A stretch of 64,000 bases of DNA from an uncultured Oscillospiraceae bacterium (lineage in GTDB: Bacteria > Bacillota > Clostridia > Oscillospirales > Ruminococcaceae): the NCBI GenBank assembly GCA_900539695.1, contig UQDG01000006.1, positions 36,540-100,539 on the forward strand. The letters run 5' to 3'. A program made the translations under genes and the position numbers. This document shows, piece after piece, positions 36,852 to 44,829 of this stretch (position 1 is its first letter; every line of letters begins with the position of its first letter). The notes beneath the pieces are model-generated. The model saw only the letters and a list, made by a program, of their open reading frames with translations. It had not been told where the DNA came from and made no database searches.

Positions 36852-38194
36852 GTCAAGGCCTCCTCTCGCACCATGCGGGCCGCAGCCGGAGCCGCCACAC
36901 CATGGGCCGTCAGCTGGTGGACGGCAGGTGCCGCGTCCGGCAGGGCCTTGGGCACAAATTCATCCAGACTCAACTGCTGCACCCCCACACTGAACGCCTT
37001 GGGGTCCAGCAGCGCGTTTGCAATCTCCGCCCGATTGGCGTGGGCCGGGGCGCGGCCATTGCAGGTGATAAAATATTGGGCGCGTTTCAGCACCACACCG
37101 ATGCGCTTCAGCTCCGGCATACCCAATTTCTGCACACGGCGTGCCGCCAAAATGCGCAGTACGCTTTTGGGGCCGATGCCCGGTACCCGCAGCAGTTCCT
37201 CCTTGCTGGCGGTGTTGACCTCCACCGGGAAAAACGCCGGGTGCCGCACCGCCCAGGTACACTTGGGATCCAGGTAGGGGTCAAAGTTAGGTTCCTCCTC
37301 GGTCAGCAGTTCCGAGGCGTGGAAGTTATAATACCGCAGCAGCCAATCTGCCTGGTAGAGGCGGTGTTCCCGCAGCAGCGGCGGCTGAAAGTTCAGTGCG
37401 GGCAGGCGGCGGTCCTCCACCACCGGCAGGTAGGCTGAGTAAAACACACGTTTCAGCGCATACTTTTTGTATAGGCCTTCCGTCAGGTCCATAATGTGGC
37501 GATCCGTCTCCGGCGTCGCACCAATGATCATCTGGGTGCTTTGCCCAGCCGGTGCAAAAGCAGGCGCGTTCCTGTATACCGCCAGCTCCCGCTTGCTTTG
37601 GGCGCTCTGCACAGCGATCTGCCCCATGGGGCGCAGGATCGCCGTTTTCTTTTTATCCGGGGCCAGCTGGTTCAGGCTGACCTCGCTGGGCAGTTCGATA
37701 TTGACCGAGAGGCGGTCCGCCAGCAGCCCGATGCGCTGCACCAGCAGCGGGTCCGCACCGGGGATGGTCTTGGCGTGGATGTAGCCGTTGAAGCGGAACT
37801 CTTCCCGCAAAATGCGCAGTGCTTCGATCATCAGCTCCATCGTGCGGTCCGGCGTGCCCAGCACCGCGCTGGACAGGAACAGCCCCTCGATGTAGTTGCG
37901 GCGGTAGAAGCCAATGGTCAGCTCCGCCAGTTCCCGCGGGGTAAAAGTAGCCCGCGGGCGGTCGTTGGAGCGGCGGTTGACGCAGTAGCTGCAATCGTAG
38001 GAGCAGACGTTGGAATACAGCACTTTCAGCAGCGAAACGCAGCGGCCGTCCGGGGTAAAGGCATGGCAGATGCCCGCCTGTGCGCAGCTGCCCAGGCTAC
38101 CGTGCTTTCCGGCACGCTCCACGCCGCTGGAGGTGCAGGCCACATCATATTTGGCGCTGTCAGCCAAAATTTCCAGCTTTTCCGCAAGATCCAT
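36830..38194 (-). CDS. Radical SAM protein, putative DNA modification/repair (TIGR03916 type)
   Basis: The 454-residue protein carries the radical SAM cluster motif CSYDCSYC (about residues 64-71) and, in the C-terminal half, a helix-hairpin-helix DNA-binding segment (ASKEELLRVPGIGPKSVLRILAARR). This combination, with the TIGR03915 partner directly downstream, defines a conserved two-gene unit proposed to act in DNA repair; the reaction is not known. A further cysteine-rich N-terminal part (ACTSSG, GSCAQAGICHAF) may hold another cluster. AGGAG precedes the ATG. Confidence 0.9.
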   Translation of the reverse strand: MDLAEKLEILADSAKYDVACTSSGVERAGKHGSLGSCAQAGICHAFTPDGRCVSLLKVLYSNVCSYDCSYCVNRRSNDRPRATFTPRELAELTIGFYRRNYIEGLFLSSAVLGTPDRTMELMIEALRILREEFRFNGYIHAKTIPGADPLLVQRIGLLADRLSVNIELPSEVSLNQLAPDKKKTAILRPMGQIAVQSAQSKRELAVYRNAPAFAPAGQSTQMIIGATPETDRHIMDLTEGLYKKYALKRVFYSAYLPVVEDRRLPALNFQPPLLREHRLYQADWLLRYYNFHASELLTEEEPNFDPYLDPKCTWAVRHPAFFPVEVNTASKEELLRVPGIGPKSVLRILAARRVQKLGMPELKRIGVVLKRAQYFITCNGRAPAHANRAEIANALLDPKAFSVGVQQLSLDEFVPKALPDAAPAVHQLTAHGVAAPAAARMVREEALTCLTRRM

Positions 38195-38221
38195 CGCTGT
38201 TTCTCCTAAAAAAGGGTATAA

Positions 38222-38286
38222 AAAATACAGCCCGCCGCATAACCTGACTGTTTACAACAGCCAGCGATGCCGCGGGCAGCATTTTT
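38222..38286 (-). terminator. Bidirectional hairpin, probable terminator of the S24 repressor transcript
   Basis: GCCCGCCGCAT (38230-38240) pairs with ATGCCGCGGGC (38267-38277) with one mismatch; both strands have a T-run after the stem. The MITE at 38291-38462 lies between this hairpin and the repressor gene. Confidence 0.6.
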
Positions 38287-38290
38287 ATAG

Positions 38291-38462
38291 GGCAATACCG
38301 CATAATTCTAAGTGCCGATACGGCGAGCGAGGTGCGGCAGATGCTAAGCCAAAAGCGCAGATAATACTTTGTGTATTATCGAGCATTTTGGCAACGCAGA
38401 TGCCGTGCCGCAGCCGCCGGAGCGGTGCTTAAGCCGTTAGGCGGGAATTGTGCGGTGTTGCC
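38291..38462. mobile_element. 172-bp foldback MITE, copy 2
   Basis: Same length, ends and orientation as copy 1. The direct repeat ATAG flanks it (38287-38290, 38463-38466). Interior differences from copy 1 are a few single bases. It separates the repressor gene from its probable terminator. The remaining bases of 38195-38545 hold no gene. Confidence 0.9.
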
Positions 38463-38545
38463 ATAGATTATAAAATTGTACTTTTGCCCTGGATGTCCGA
38501 ATTATAGGACACACACTATGCTACAATAAAATCAGAGGGCAGGAA

Positions 38546-39175
38546 TCACCACTTAGCCTTGGTCTCCACCACTTTACCGGCAATATACAGGTGGTCAAGT
38601 TCCTCGCCCTTGATGACCAATTCCTCGTAGGCAGGGTTGAAGGGGTGCAGGATGACCGAGTTGCCGCGCTGGATGTACTTTTTCAGCGTGCCCTCGCCGT
38701 CCGAGCCGTAGACCAACACGCCCAGGTCGCCGTTTTCCAGCGTGCTCTGGCGGTGGACAAGGGCCAGGTCGCCGTCCGAGATGCGCGGCTCCATGCTGTC
38801 GCCCTTTACAACCAGGTAGAAGTAGTTCTGGGGATCTTTAACGCTGGCATACTCTTTGCCGTAGTCCTCCTCAAAGGCAAGGGCGCCGTAACCGGCGCGC
38901 ACCGTGCCCACAACGGGGACAAGGCTCTCAGTATAGCGGCTGAAGGCGTTGCGGCCCACAGCCGGGGCAGCCGTGGGGGCCTGCTGCAGGCCCAGCAGGG
39001 CATCGGCCGTTGTATCCAGAATTTCAGCCAGGCGGGCCACGGTCTGGGGGTCCGGGGTGGAACGGCCGGTCTCCCACTTGCCAACAGCCTGCTGGGTAAC
39101 GCCAAGCATACGCGAAACCTCGGTCTGGCTGTACCGTTTAGCTTTTCGGGCATCTCTCAGGCGGTCTGCAAACAT
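38546..39175 (-). CDS. XRE-family repressor with S24 (LexA-like) peptidase domain
   Basis: The 209-residue protein has an N-terminal Cro/CI-type helix-turn-helix (YSQTEVSRMLGVTQQAVGKWETGRS, residues about 14-38) and a C-terminal S24 domain with the nucleophile in KGDSMEPRISDGD (Ser about 125) and the general-base lysine in EGTLKKYIQRG (about 163). The Ala-Gly-type cleavage site is probably RAGYG near 93. It therefore looks able to self-cleave on RecA-ssDNA contact. No phage genes are nearby; the divergent promoter has a matching inverted repeat. AAGGAGT precedes the ATG. Confidence 0.9.
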   Translation of the reverse strand: MFADRLRDARKAKRYSQTEVSRMLGVTQQAVGKWETGRSTPDPQTVARLAEILDTTADALLGLQQAPTAAPAVGRNAFSRYTESLVPVVGTVRAGYGALAFEEDYGKEYASVKDPQNYFYLVVKGDSMEPRISDGDLALVHRQSTLENGDLGVLVYGSDGEGTLKKYIQRGNSVILHPFNPAYEELVIKGEELDHLYIAGKVVETKAKW

Positions 39176-39299
39176 AACGTACTCCTTTTGCCGGGCGACA
39201 TTTTCCTCTATCTTGTGGTCAGGCCTTTACTATTTGTCCTCATTATACAACTGCAAGGCGTGTTTGTAAAGAGCTTTTTGAAAAATAATTCTAAATAAA

Positions 39300-39342
39300 G
39301 TTGTTGAAGCGTCTTGACAACAACCGCTAGTAGTATTATAGT
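39300..39342 (+). promoter_or_regulatory. Promoter with operator-like inverted repeat
   Basis: TTGACA (39314-39319), 17 bases, TATAGT (39337-39342) drive the small membrane protein at 39427. GTTGTTG (39300-39306) and CAACAAC (39318-39324) form an inverted repeat overlapping the -35 box, a plausible site for the divergent S24 repressor. Confidence 0.6.
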
Positions 39343-39426
39343 AGAGATACAGAACAACGCGGTGTCCTTTACAACCGCACAACAGCCGGATTTGCGGTAC
39401 GGCTTTTCTGAAGGAGGAACTTTATC

Positions 39427-39699
39427 ATGAACTTCCACACTGTAAAAGTATGGCTCAGCAAGCTCATCTCCAACCTGGTGCTCATGCTCTTTATCATCCT
39501 GGTGCCCGCCGTGGCGTCTGGCGCGGTGCCGTTCTGGGTGGCGGTCATCGTGGCCGCTGCGGGCCTTGCGGGCCTCAATGCTGCCTGCGGTGTCTTGCTG
39601 GAGAATCAGCCCAATGCCCGACCCAAGGCAGCCCCCACCCCTGCGCCCCAGCGCCAGCAGCTCGTTTTCCGCGTTGTGCGGGGCGGCCGCGCCGCCTGA
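39427..39699 (+). CDS. Small membrane protein, unknown
   Basis: The 90-residue protein has two hydrophobic helices (about residues 13-33 and 35-56: LVLMLFIILVPAVASG, PFWVAVIVAAAGLAGLNAACG) and a Pro/Arg-rich cytoplasmic tail (PKAAPTPAPQRQQ). AAGGAGG lies nine bases before the ATG. Its promoter overlaps a possible site of the divergent LexA-like repressor, so it could be DNA-damage inducible; a small membrane toxin or division inhibitor would fit such control, but nothing in the sequence proves this. Confidence 0.65.
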   Translation: MNFHTVKVWLSKLISNLVLMLFIILVPAVASGAVPFWVAVIVAAAGLAGLNAACGVLLENQPNARPKAAPTPAPQRQQLVFRVVRGGRAA

Positions 39700-39820
39700 T
39701 CTCGCGTACCCTCGGTGTACCCGGGTGCATATAACCGGCAGTCCCCGTGTGCCCCGGCGCGCGGGGATTGTTGTTTTCCACAACCTATGTTACAATAGCA
39801 GCAGACAGGGAGGAGATACC

Positions 39821-40570
39821 ATGAAAAAACTTCTGGAAGTCTGTGTAGACAGCCTGGCCTCGGCGCGCGCCGCGCAGGCCGGCGGAGCCGACCGGCTGGA
39901 ATTCTGCAGTGCCTTAGCCGTGGGCGGCCTGAGCCCTTACCCAGAACTGCTGCGTCAGATCAAGGCCGAGTGCAGCCTGCCGGTGCGCTGCCTGATGCGC
40001 CCCCGGGCGGGTGACTTCCTTTATACAAAGGACGAGATCGACCTGCTGTGCGCCCAGATCCACACCTTGCGGGATACAGGGGCAGACGGCTTCGTCATCG
40101 GTGCGCTGACCCCCGATGGCGCGCTGGACAAGCCCGCCATGGCCCAATTGCTGGATGCCTGCGGGGATAAGCCCGTCACACTGCACCGCTGCATTGATGT
40201 TTCCTGCGATTTGGTGGAAACCTATCGTGACGCCGCCACACTGGGTATTGATACGGTCCTGACCAGCGGCGGTGCCGCCAGCTGCCGGCAGGGGACAGCC
40301 GCCTTGGCCAAGATGCTTGCCCTGCGGAACGAGCTGCAAGGGCCGGAGGTGCTCATCGGCGCAGGCGTCAGCGCCGCCGTCATCACCGAGCTGCGCGCTG
40401 CCCTGCCCGGGGCACGGGCTTTCCATCTAAGCGGCAAAAAACTGGTGGAAAGCGGCATGCGCTTCCGCCGCGAGGGCGTCCCCATGGGCCTGCCAGGGCT
40501 GGACGAGTGGCACATCCAGCAGACGGACGCTGACGCTGTGCGCGCCGCCAAAGCCGCGCTGCTGCAATAA
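39821..40570 (+). CDS. cutC: CutC family protein (copper homeostasis / TIM barrel)
   Basis: The 249-residue protein is a CutC-type TIM barrel: LLEVCVDSLASARAAQAGGADRLEFCSALAVGGLSPY at the N-terminus, VRCLMRPRAGDF, GADGFVIGALTPDG, VTLHRCIDVS and DTVLTSGGAASCRQG. CutC was linked to copper tolerance in E. coli, but the function is debated and may be metabolic. The ATG at 39821 has AGGGAGGAG upstream; the frame continues 85 codons further up without family similarity. A TACAAT box lies upstream at about 39791-39796. Confidence 0.9.
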   Translation: MKKLLEVCVDSLASARAAQAGGADRLEFCSALAVGGLSPYPELLRQIKAECSLPVRCLMRPRAGDFLYTKDEIDLLCAQIHTLRDTGADGFVIGALTPDGALDKPAMAQLLDACGDKPVTLHRCIDVSCDLVETYRDAATLGIDTVLTSGGAASCRQGTAALAKMLALRNELQGPEVLIGAGVSAAVITELRAALPGARAFHLSGKKLVESGMRFRREGVPMGLPGLDEWHIQQTDADAVRAAKAALLQ

Positions 40571-40583
40571 AAGCATATACAAA

Positions 40584-40616
40584 AAAGAGCCGCACCGCTG
40601 CGGCTCTTTGCTGTTT
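40584..40616. terminator. Terminator between convergent cutC and redoxin genes
   Basis: AAAGAGCCGCA (40584-40594) and TGCGGCTCTTT (40599-40609) form an 11-bp stem with a CCGC loop; T-rich on both strands. Confidence 0.85.
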
Positions 40617-40628
40617 TGCGCTATCAAC

Positions 40629-41273
40629 TCAGTGGAACGTGTCAAACTCCTCGTCGAGTTCGTCGGCATCCTCCAACTCCGGGAAATTTTCGTAATCCAG
40701 ATCCTCTAATTCTGGCATGTCGGGCACCAGTTCCAGCTCTTCCAGTAGGCTTTGCATGGCCTCACAATCGGTGGGAACGTCGGTCAGGCTGGCACCGTAG
40801 TGGCAGAACAGCACCGTGCCGTCCTTGTCCAGAATCAGGGTCAGCGGCAGCTGCTGCATCTGGCCTTTCGCGGCCTGGTAGCCCTGGCGCTTGGCTTCCC
40901 GCAGGATGCGCCAGCCCTCCAGCGAGTAGGTCATTAGGGCGCTGCTGCTTTGGGGGATGTCCAGGTGCTCATACAGCACCCCCTCGGCATCACACAGCAG
41001 GGGGTAGGGCAGGGTATTGGGGCCAATGCTGCGTGAGAGCTTGTCTGCGCGGGAGCGCACCACCAGCGCGAATCCGCCGTCCCGCAGGGAACCGTATGTA
41101 TTGGCGTAGCGGCTGGCAAAGGTGCGGGTGATGGGGTGGCCGAAGTTGGCCATAAACACCAGCACCAGCGGGCTTTTGCGCTGCAACAGGTCCCGGAAGC
41201 GGTTTTGGGCACTGTAGGGGGTATCGTACACAAAGAAAGGGAGCTTGTCCCCAACCGCAATACGCTCGCCCAC
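40629..41273 (-). CDS. Thioredoxin-fold redoxin-like protein lacking the peroxidatic cysteine
   Basis: From the GTG at 41273 (AGGGGG eight bases upstream) the product has 214 residues. It has a redoxin/AhpC-like fold: VGDKLPFFVYDT, SPLVLVFMANFGHPITRTFASRYANTYGSL, YPLLCDAEGVLYEHLDIP and LTLILDKDGTVLFCHYG. The position of the peroxidatic Cys (PxxxTxxC) reads PITRTFAS, so a peroxidase role is doubtful; Cys remains only in LLCD, LFCH and TDCEA. A 40-residue acidic tail rich in Glu, Asp and Leu follows. The open frame continues upstream into the structured RNA at 41308-41486, which argues for the GTG start. Confidence 0.7.
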   Translation of the reverse strand: MGERIAVGDKLPFFVYDTPYSAQNRFRDLLQRKSPLVLVFMANFGHPITRTFASRYANTYGSLRDGGFALVVRSRADKLSRSIGPNTLPYPLLCDAEGVLYEHLDIPQSSSALMTYSLEGWRILREAKRQGYQAAKGQMQQLPLTLILDKDGTVLFCHYGASLTDVPTDCEAMQSLLEELELVPDMPELEDLDYENFPELEDADELDEEFDTFH

Positions 41274-41307
41274 GGCGATGGCCCCCTTTCCCCAAAAATC
41301 TAAAACA

Positions 41308-41486
41308 AAAAGCCGGACAGCAGGACTGTCCGACTGAAAAACACAAAACCCCACGCGGCCGTCTGCAGCCAATCAAAACCTACCGGTACAGGCAGGTGGG
41401 TGCCCTACCCGGACGTTCACGCTCCCTTCTTCCGCCTAGGGCGGGAGGTCTGCGATCCGGCCAGGGACAGCGGGCTCCCTAAATTT
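41308..41486 (-). ncRNA. ssrS: Structured RNA, probably 6S RNA
   Basis: On the minus strand about 175 bases begin near TTTAGGGAGCCCGCTGTCCC and end at a hairpin CGGACAG/CTGTCCG (41314-41320, 41326-41332) followed by TTTTTG. GGCCG (about 41458-41462) pairs with CGGCC (about 41357-41361) and GCAG with CTGC inside it, forming a long closing stem; GCCCTA/TAGGGC and CCTGCC/GGTAGG are inner stems. The segment GTCCCTGGCCGGAT resembles the conserved 5' side of 6S RNA. A promoter TTGTTG-N17-TACTAA is just upstream. Length and isolation from ORFs support a non-coding RNA; the 6S name is tentative. Confidence 0.55.
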
Positions 41487-41540
41487 GATTAGTAGGATTC
41501 ATAAATGACCGCAACAAATCAAACCGTGCAGGGATGTTTT

Positions 41541-41867
41541 TTACTCCAACTCGGAATCGTCGATGTCGTACATCGCGCTCAGGCGCTCTTCAAAGACTTT
41601 GCCGACAGTCAGCAGTTCTTCATCGTCATCTACGATGTCCATATATTCGCCTTCCTCGTCGGTGCCAATGCGCATCAGGATCAGCTCGGCATCCTCCTGC
41701 AGGCTCTCCGGATCTTCCTGATACGGGATCACTGCCAGGTAACGGGTGCCGTTCACTTCGGTGGCGTCGATCACTTCAAAAGTGACCTCCTTGCCGTCCT
41801 CATCCTCCAGCGTCAGCAGGTCGGGCGTGGCTTCCTCGAGCATTTCGGGGCTCAGTTCGTCAGACAT
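41541..41867 (-). CDS. DUF1292 protein
   Basis: The 108-residue, very acidic protein is a DUF1292 member: LLTLEDEDGKEVTFEVIDATEVNGTRYLAVIPYQEDPE followed by ILMRIGTDEEGEYMDIVDDDEELLTVGKVFEERL. In Clostridia this gene often accompanies ruvX and alaS-type housekeeping genes, and ruvX is 1.8 kb away here. Function is unknown. AGGAGG lies six bases before the ATG. A good leftward promoter is at 41904-41932, and the RNA gene follows downstream. Confidence 0.88.
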   Translation of the reverse strand: MSDELSPEMLEEATPDLLTLEDEDGKEVTFEVIDATEVNGTRYLAVIPYQEDPESLQEDAELILMRIGTDEEGEYMDIVDDDEELLTVGKVFEERLSAMYDIDDSELE

Positions 41868-41903
41868 AGGTGACCTCCTGTGGTCTTGAAATTTCTTGTA
41901 TAT

Positions 41904-41932
41904 AGTGTACCTTTTTTTTCACCAAACGTCAA
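41904..41932 (-). promoter_or_regulatory. Promoter of the DUF1292 gene
   Basis: Minus strand TTGACG (41932-41927), 17 bases, TACACT (41909-41904). On the opposite strand a TATAAT at about 41957 serves the divergent cyclophilin gene. Confidence 0.7.
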
Positions 41933-42003
41933 GGGTGTTCAGCGCAAAAAATATGTGGTATAATATCCTTATCTAGATTTGTGAACGCCCCGGAGGATCT
42001 GCC

Positions 42004-42786
42004 ATGAAACGTTCCGCCTGCCTGCCCCTGCTGCTGACCGCCGTGCTGCTGTGCAGCTGCGGCAGCAACGCCAAAAAGGCCCCCACGCGCCCCGACCAGT
42101 TCATCAGCGAGGAGCGCCAGTTTGCCGCGCCCAGCGACGGCGACACCATCGCCATCTTCTCCACCAGTTTGGGTGAGGTGCGCGCCGTATTGTACCCGGA
42201 CGCAGCCCCCATGGCGGTGTATAATTTTGTGGGGCTGGCCCGCAGCGGCTACTACGACGGCACCATCATCTGGCGCAGCCAGTACGGCTTTGCGGTGCAG
42301 GGCGGCGACGCTACCGGCACAGGCACCGGCGGCTCCACGATCTGGAGCAACACCCCCTATCCGCTGGAGGCCGACGCCTCGCTGAAGCACTACGCCGGGG
42401 CGCTGTGCGCGGCCTTTGCCCAGGGCGGTGATGTCACCGGCGGCAACAGCCAATTTTACTTCGTCGCGGCCCTTCCGGACAGTGTAAGCAGCGACCAACA
42501 GGCCGAGCTGGCCCAGAACGGCTACACGGACAGCCAGGTGGCTGCCTACGCGGCTGTGGGCGGGCTGCCGTATCTCGATAACACCGACACGGTCTTTGGC
42601 CAGGTCTACCAGGGCATGGACGTAGTGGACGCCATGGCCTGCGTGGAGACCACCAAGGACGAGGACGGCAACGATACCTGGAAACCCACCGAGGACGCGG
42701 CCATCACCATTGAAAAGGTGACCATCACCACCTATCCCGGCCCCGCGGCCGGGGACGAAGCCACCAGCGACAGCAGCGTCGGGTGA
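42004..42786 (+). CDS. Cyclophilin-type peptidyl-prolyl isomerase lipoprotein
   Basis: The 260-residue protein has a signal peptide with a lipobox (LLCSC, Cys at about residue 19) and a cyclophilin domain: EVRAVLYPDAAPMAVYNFVGLARSGYYDGTIIWRS, VQGGDATGTGTGG, NSQFYFVAA and TVFGQVYQGMDVVDAM. The conserved catalytic Arg of the F-H-R motif is present as WRS. It should fold exported proteins at the outer face of the membrane. Segments between the core strands (QQAELAQNGYTDSQVAAYAAVG) are longer than in cytoplasmic cyclophilins. GGAGG precedes the ATG. Confidence 0.92.
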   Translation: MKRSACLPLLLTAVLLCSCGSNAKKAPTRPDQFISEERQFAAPSDGDTIAIFSTSLGEVRAVLYPDAAPMAVYNFVGLARSGYYDGTIIWRSQYGFAVQGGDATGTGTGGSTIWSNTPYPLEADASLKHYAGALCAAFAQGGDVTGGNSQFYFVAALPDSVSSDQQAELAQNGYTDSQVAAYAAVGGLPYLDNTDTVFGQVYQGMDVVDAMACVETTKDEDGNDTWKPTEDAAITIEKVTITTYPGPAAGDEATSDSSVG

Positions 42787-42830
42787 TGGGCGGTTGCTTA
42801 CCCCTACTATATGTAACGTGCAATCAAATA

Positions 42831-42878
42831 ATCCCCGCAGAGCCTTAGCAGAATCGCCAGACTTTGCGGGGATTTTTT
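42831..42878. terminator. Terminator between convergent genes
   Basis: ATCCCCGCA (42831-42839) pairs with TGCGGGGAT (42865-42873), followed by TTTTT. Confidence 0.8.
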
Positions 42879-42895
42879 ATGCAGAATACAGAATT

Positions 42896-43621
42896 TTACT
42901 TTTTGGTGTTGCCGCCCATGCGGCGGTCACGGCGGGCGTACTCTTCCAGCGCTTTGTCAAAGCACTCCTTGGTGAAATCAGGGAAGAGGACCGGCGTGAA
43001 GTAGAACTCGGAGTAGGCGCACTGCCACAGCAGGAAGTTGGACAGCCGCTCCTCACCGCTGGTGCGGATCATCAGGTCCACCGGGGGCAGGTCGCGGTAG
43101 AGGTGGCTCTCGATGGTCTTTTCGTTAATGTCCTCGGGCTGCAGGGTCCCGGCCTTAACCTCGCCCGCAATGGCGCGCATGGCGTCGGTCAGCTCGGCGT
43201 GGCTGCCGTAGTTCAGGCAGAAGTTGACGATGCCCTTGTCGTTGTCTTTAGTCAGATCCATCATGTAGTCCATAGCGTCCAGCACGCGCTGCTGCAGGCC
43301 CTCGCGGCGGCCGCTGAACAGCACCTTGCAGCCGCGCTCGTTCATTTCGTCGGCGATGGTGCGGAAGTTGTTGGCAAACAGGTCCATCAGATAGCCGACC
43401 TCTTTCGCATCGCGGGAGAAGTTCTCTGTGGAAAAGACGTACAGCGACAGCACAAAGACGCCTCGGTCGCCCACGGCGTAGCGGGTGATCTCGCGCAGGC
43501 GGTCAAACCCGGCCTTGTGGCCCAGGCTGACAGGCATCAGGCGCTGTTTGGCCCAGCGGCGGTTACCGTCCACGATGATGGCGACATGGGTGGGGAAGCG
43601 GGCAGCAGTATCTTGCGGCAT
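42896..43621 (-). CDS. uppS: Isoprenyl transferase (undecaprenyl diphosphate synthase family)
   Basis: UppS makes the C55 lipid carrier for peptidoglycan and other envelope polymers. The 241-residue protein has the cis-prenyltransferase motifs HVAIIVDGNRRWAKQR (catalytic Asp), GHKAGFDRLREI, LSLYVFSTENFSRD, FCLNYGSHAELTDA and VDLMIRTSGEERLSNFLLWQCAYSEFYF. It is shortly downstream of ruvX on the same strand (33-base gap). CdsA and other pathway genes usually adjacent in Firmicutes are not here. Confidence 0.95.
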   Translation of the reverse strand: MPQDTAARFPTHVAIIVDGNRRWAKQRLMPVSLGHKAGFDRLREITRYAVGDRGVFVLSLYVFSTENFSRDAKEVGYLMDLFANNFRTIADEMNERGCKVLFSGRREGLQQRVLDAMDYMMDLTKDNDKGIVNFCLNYGSHAELTDAMRAIAGEVKAGTLQPEDINEKTIESHLYRDLPPVDLMIRTSGEERLSNFLLWQCAYSEFYFTPVLFPDFTKECFDKALEEYARRDRRMGGNTKK

Positions 43622-43654
43622 GGTGGATTTTCTCCTTCTATCGTGTGTTTTGTA

Positions 43655-44122
43655 TCAGACTTCGGCAGGCTGCGGACGCAGCATCTCGGGCGGCTCCTCA
43701 TCCGGGTGGTGGGCACGCCAGTTTAAAAAGCTTTCCAGAATGACGGCGGCGGAAACGGAATCCAGCCGTTCCTTGCGCTTGGCACCGAAAGTATCGTTAT
43801 CGGCCAGGATGGCGGCGGCGGAAACCGTGGTGCGGCGCTCATCCCAAAGCACCACCGACAGGTTCGCGGTATTTGCCAGGCGCTGGGCAAAGCGGCGGCT
43901 CTTGTTGGCGCGGCTGCCCTCGGTACCGTCCATGTTTTTGGGCAGGCCGCAGACCAGGGCCTCGGCCCCGCGGGCCTGGGCCACAGCGGTGACGGCGGCG
44001 GCCACTTTATTCATGCTTTTTTCTTCGATCTGGGGGGTGATGGGACTGGTGATTGTCTCGCCGGCATCGCAGCCGGCCAACCCCGTGCGGGAGTCGCCGT
44101 AGTCAACAGCAAGCCATTTCAT
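43655..44122 (-). CDS. ruvX: Holliday-junction-resolvase-fold protein RuvX/YqgF
   Basis: The 155-residue RNase H-fold protein shows WLAVDYGDSRTGLAGCD at the start (catalytic Asp), ALVCGLPKNMDGTEG, VVLWDERRTTVSAA and LDSVSAAVILESFL. RuvX/YqgF is implicated in processing of 16S rRNA precursors and, by fold, in recombination. Length is typical. It precedes uppS on the same strand. Confidence 0.93.
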   Translation of the reverse strand: MKWLAVDYGDSRTGLAGCDAGETITSPITPQIEEKSMNKVAAAVTAVAQARGAEALVCGLPKNMDGTEGSRANKSRRFAQRLANTANLSVVLWDERRTTVSAAAILADNDTFGAKRKERLDSVSAAVILESFLNWRAHHPDEEPPEMLRPQPAEV

Positions 44123-44183
44123 ACAGGTTGGGTCCTTTCATGGTTGATGGTATCAGTATACCACATTGCGGGCGCCGACGCAA

Positions 44184-44232
44184 TAAAAAGCAGCCCGTAC
44201 CGAGAGCATGAAAGCTCCCCCGCACGGGCTGC
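44184..44232 (-). terminator. Terminator of the birA-bioY operon
   Basis: GCAGCCCGT (44190-44198) pairs with ACGGGCTGC (44224-44232) and leftward transcription then meets TTTTTATTG. Confidence 0.85.
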
Positions 44233-44245
44233 GAAAAGTTGAAAC

Positions 44246-44788
44246 TTACAGGTTGGGCATGCGCTTGTCCAGCTGGATGGTCAGGATCGCAGCCAGGGCA
44301 ATTTTAATGACGTCGCCGGGCAGGTAGGGCAGGACGCACCAGCCCAGGGCGCTGGTAAGGTCGGCACCGGTCAGGGTCATGAACCAGATGGTGCCCAGCA
44401 CATAGCAGACGGCACAGCCCACGACCATAGCCACGCAGAGCGACCAGAACTTGCGGCCCAAAGCCTTGGAGATCAACGCGGTGATGAGTGCAGCCAGAAT
44501 GTAACCCAGCACATAGCCGCCGGTCTTGCCAAAGATGGCAGAGGGGCCGCCCTGGAAACCAGCCAGCACCGGCACACCGATGGCGGCCAGCGCCACAAAC
44601 ACCAGCTGGCTGACGGTGCCCCAGAAGGCCCCCAGCATGGTGCCTGCCATGTACACGGCAAACAGTGCCAGATTGATGGGCACGCCCCAGGGCATGGGGA
44701 TGGCGATCTGGCTGCACACGGCGGTCAGGGCGGCAAACAGGGCGCACAGGACCATCCGACGCACCCGCAGGTTTTCAGCAGTTTTCAT
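44246..44788 (-). CDS. bioY: Biotin transporter BioY
   Basis: BioY is the substrate-binding S-component of biotin ECF transporters. The 180-residue protein has six membrane helices with CALFAALTAVCSQIAIPMPWGVPINLALFAVYMAG at the N-terminus and GGPSAIFGKTGGYVLGYILAALI, the biotin-binding signature. The ECF ATPase and T-component are not encoded nearby, so it would share a common module or act alone. It lies 41 bases downstream of birA, consistent with an operon controlled by BirA. Confidence 0.95.
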   Translation of the reverse strand: MKTAENLRVRRMVLCALFAALTAVCSQIAIPMPWGVPINLALFAVYMAGTMLGAFWGTVSQLVFVALAAIGVPVLAGFQGGPSAIFGKTGGYVLGYILAALITALISKALGRKFWSLCVAMVVGCAVCYVLGTIWFMTLTGADLTSALGWCVLPYLPGDVIKIALAAILTIQLDKRMPNL

Positions 44789-44829
44789 AATTGTTCCTCT
44801 TTTCTTTTGTTGATACTATACAAAGACCT

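Noticed and set aside
38546..39175. Prophage immunity region
   Set aside because: The S24 repressor is phage-like in architecture, but no integrase, structural or lysis genes occur around it and neighbours are housekeeping genes.
41308..41372. Extended N-terminus of the redoxin starting at 41372
   Set aside because: It would be encoded by the terminator of the structured RNA and lacks a ribosome binding site; a GTG at 41273 fits better.
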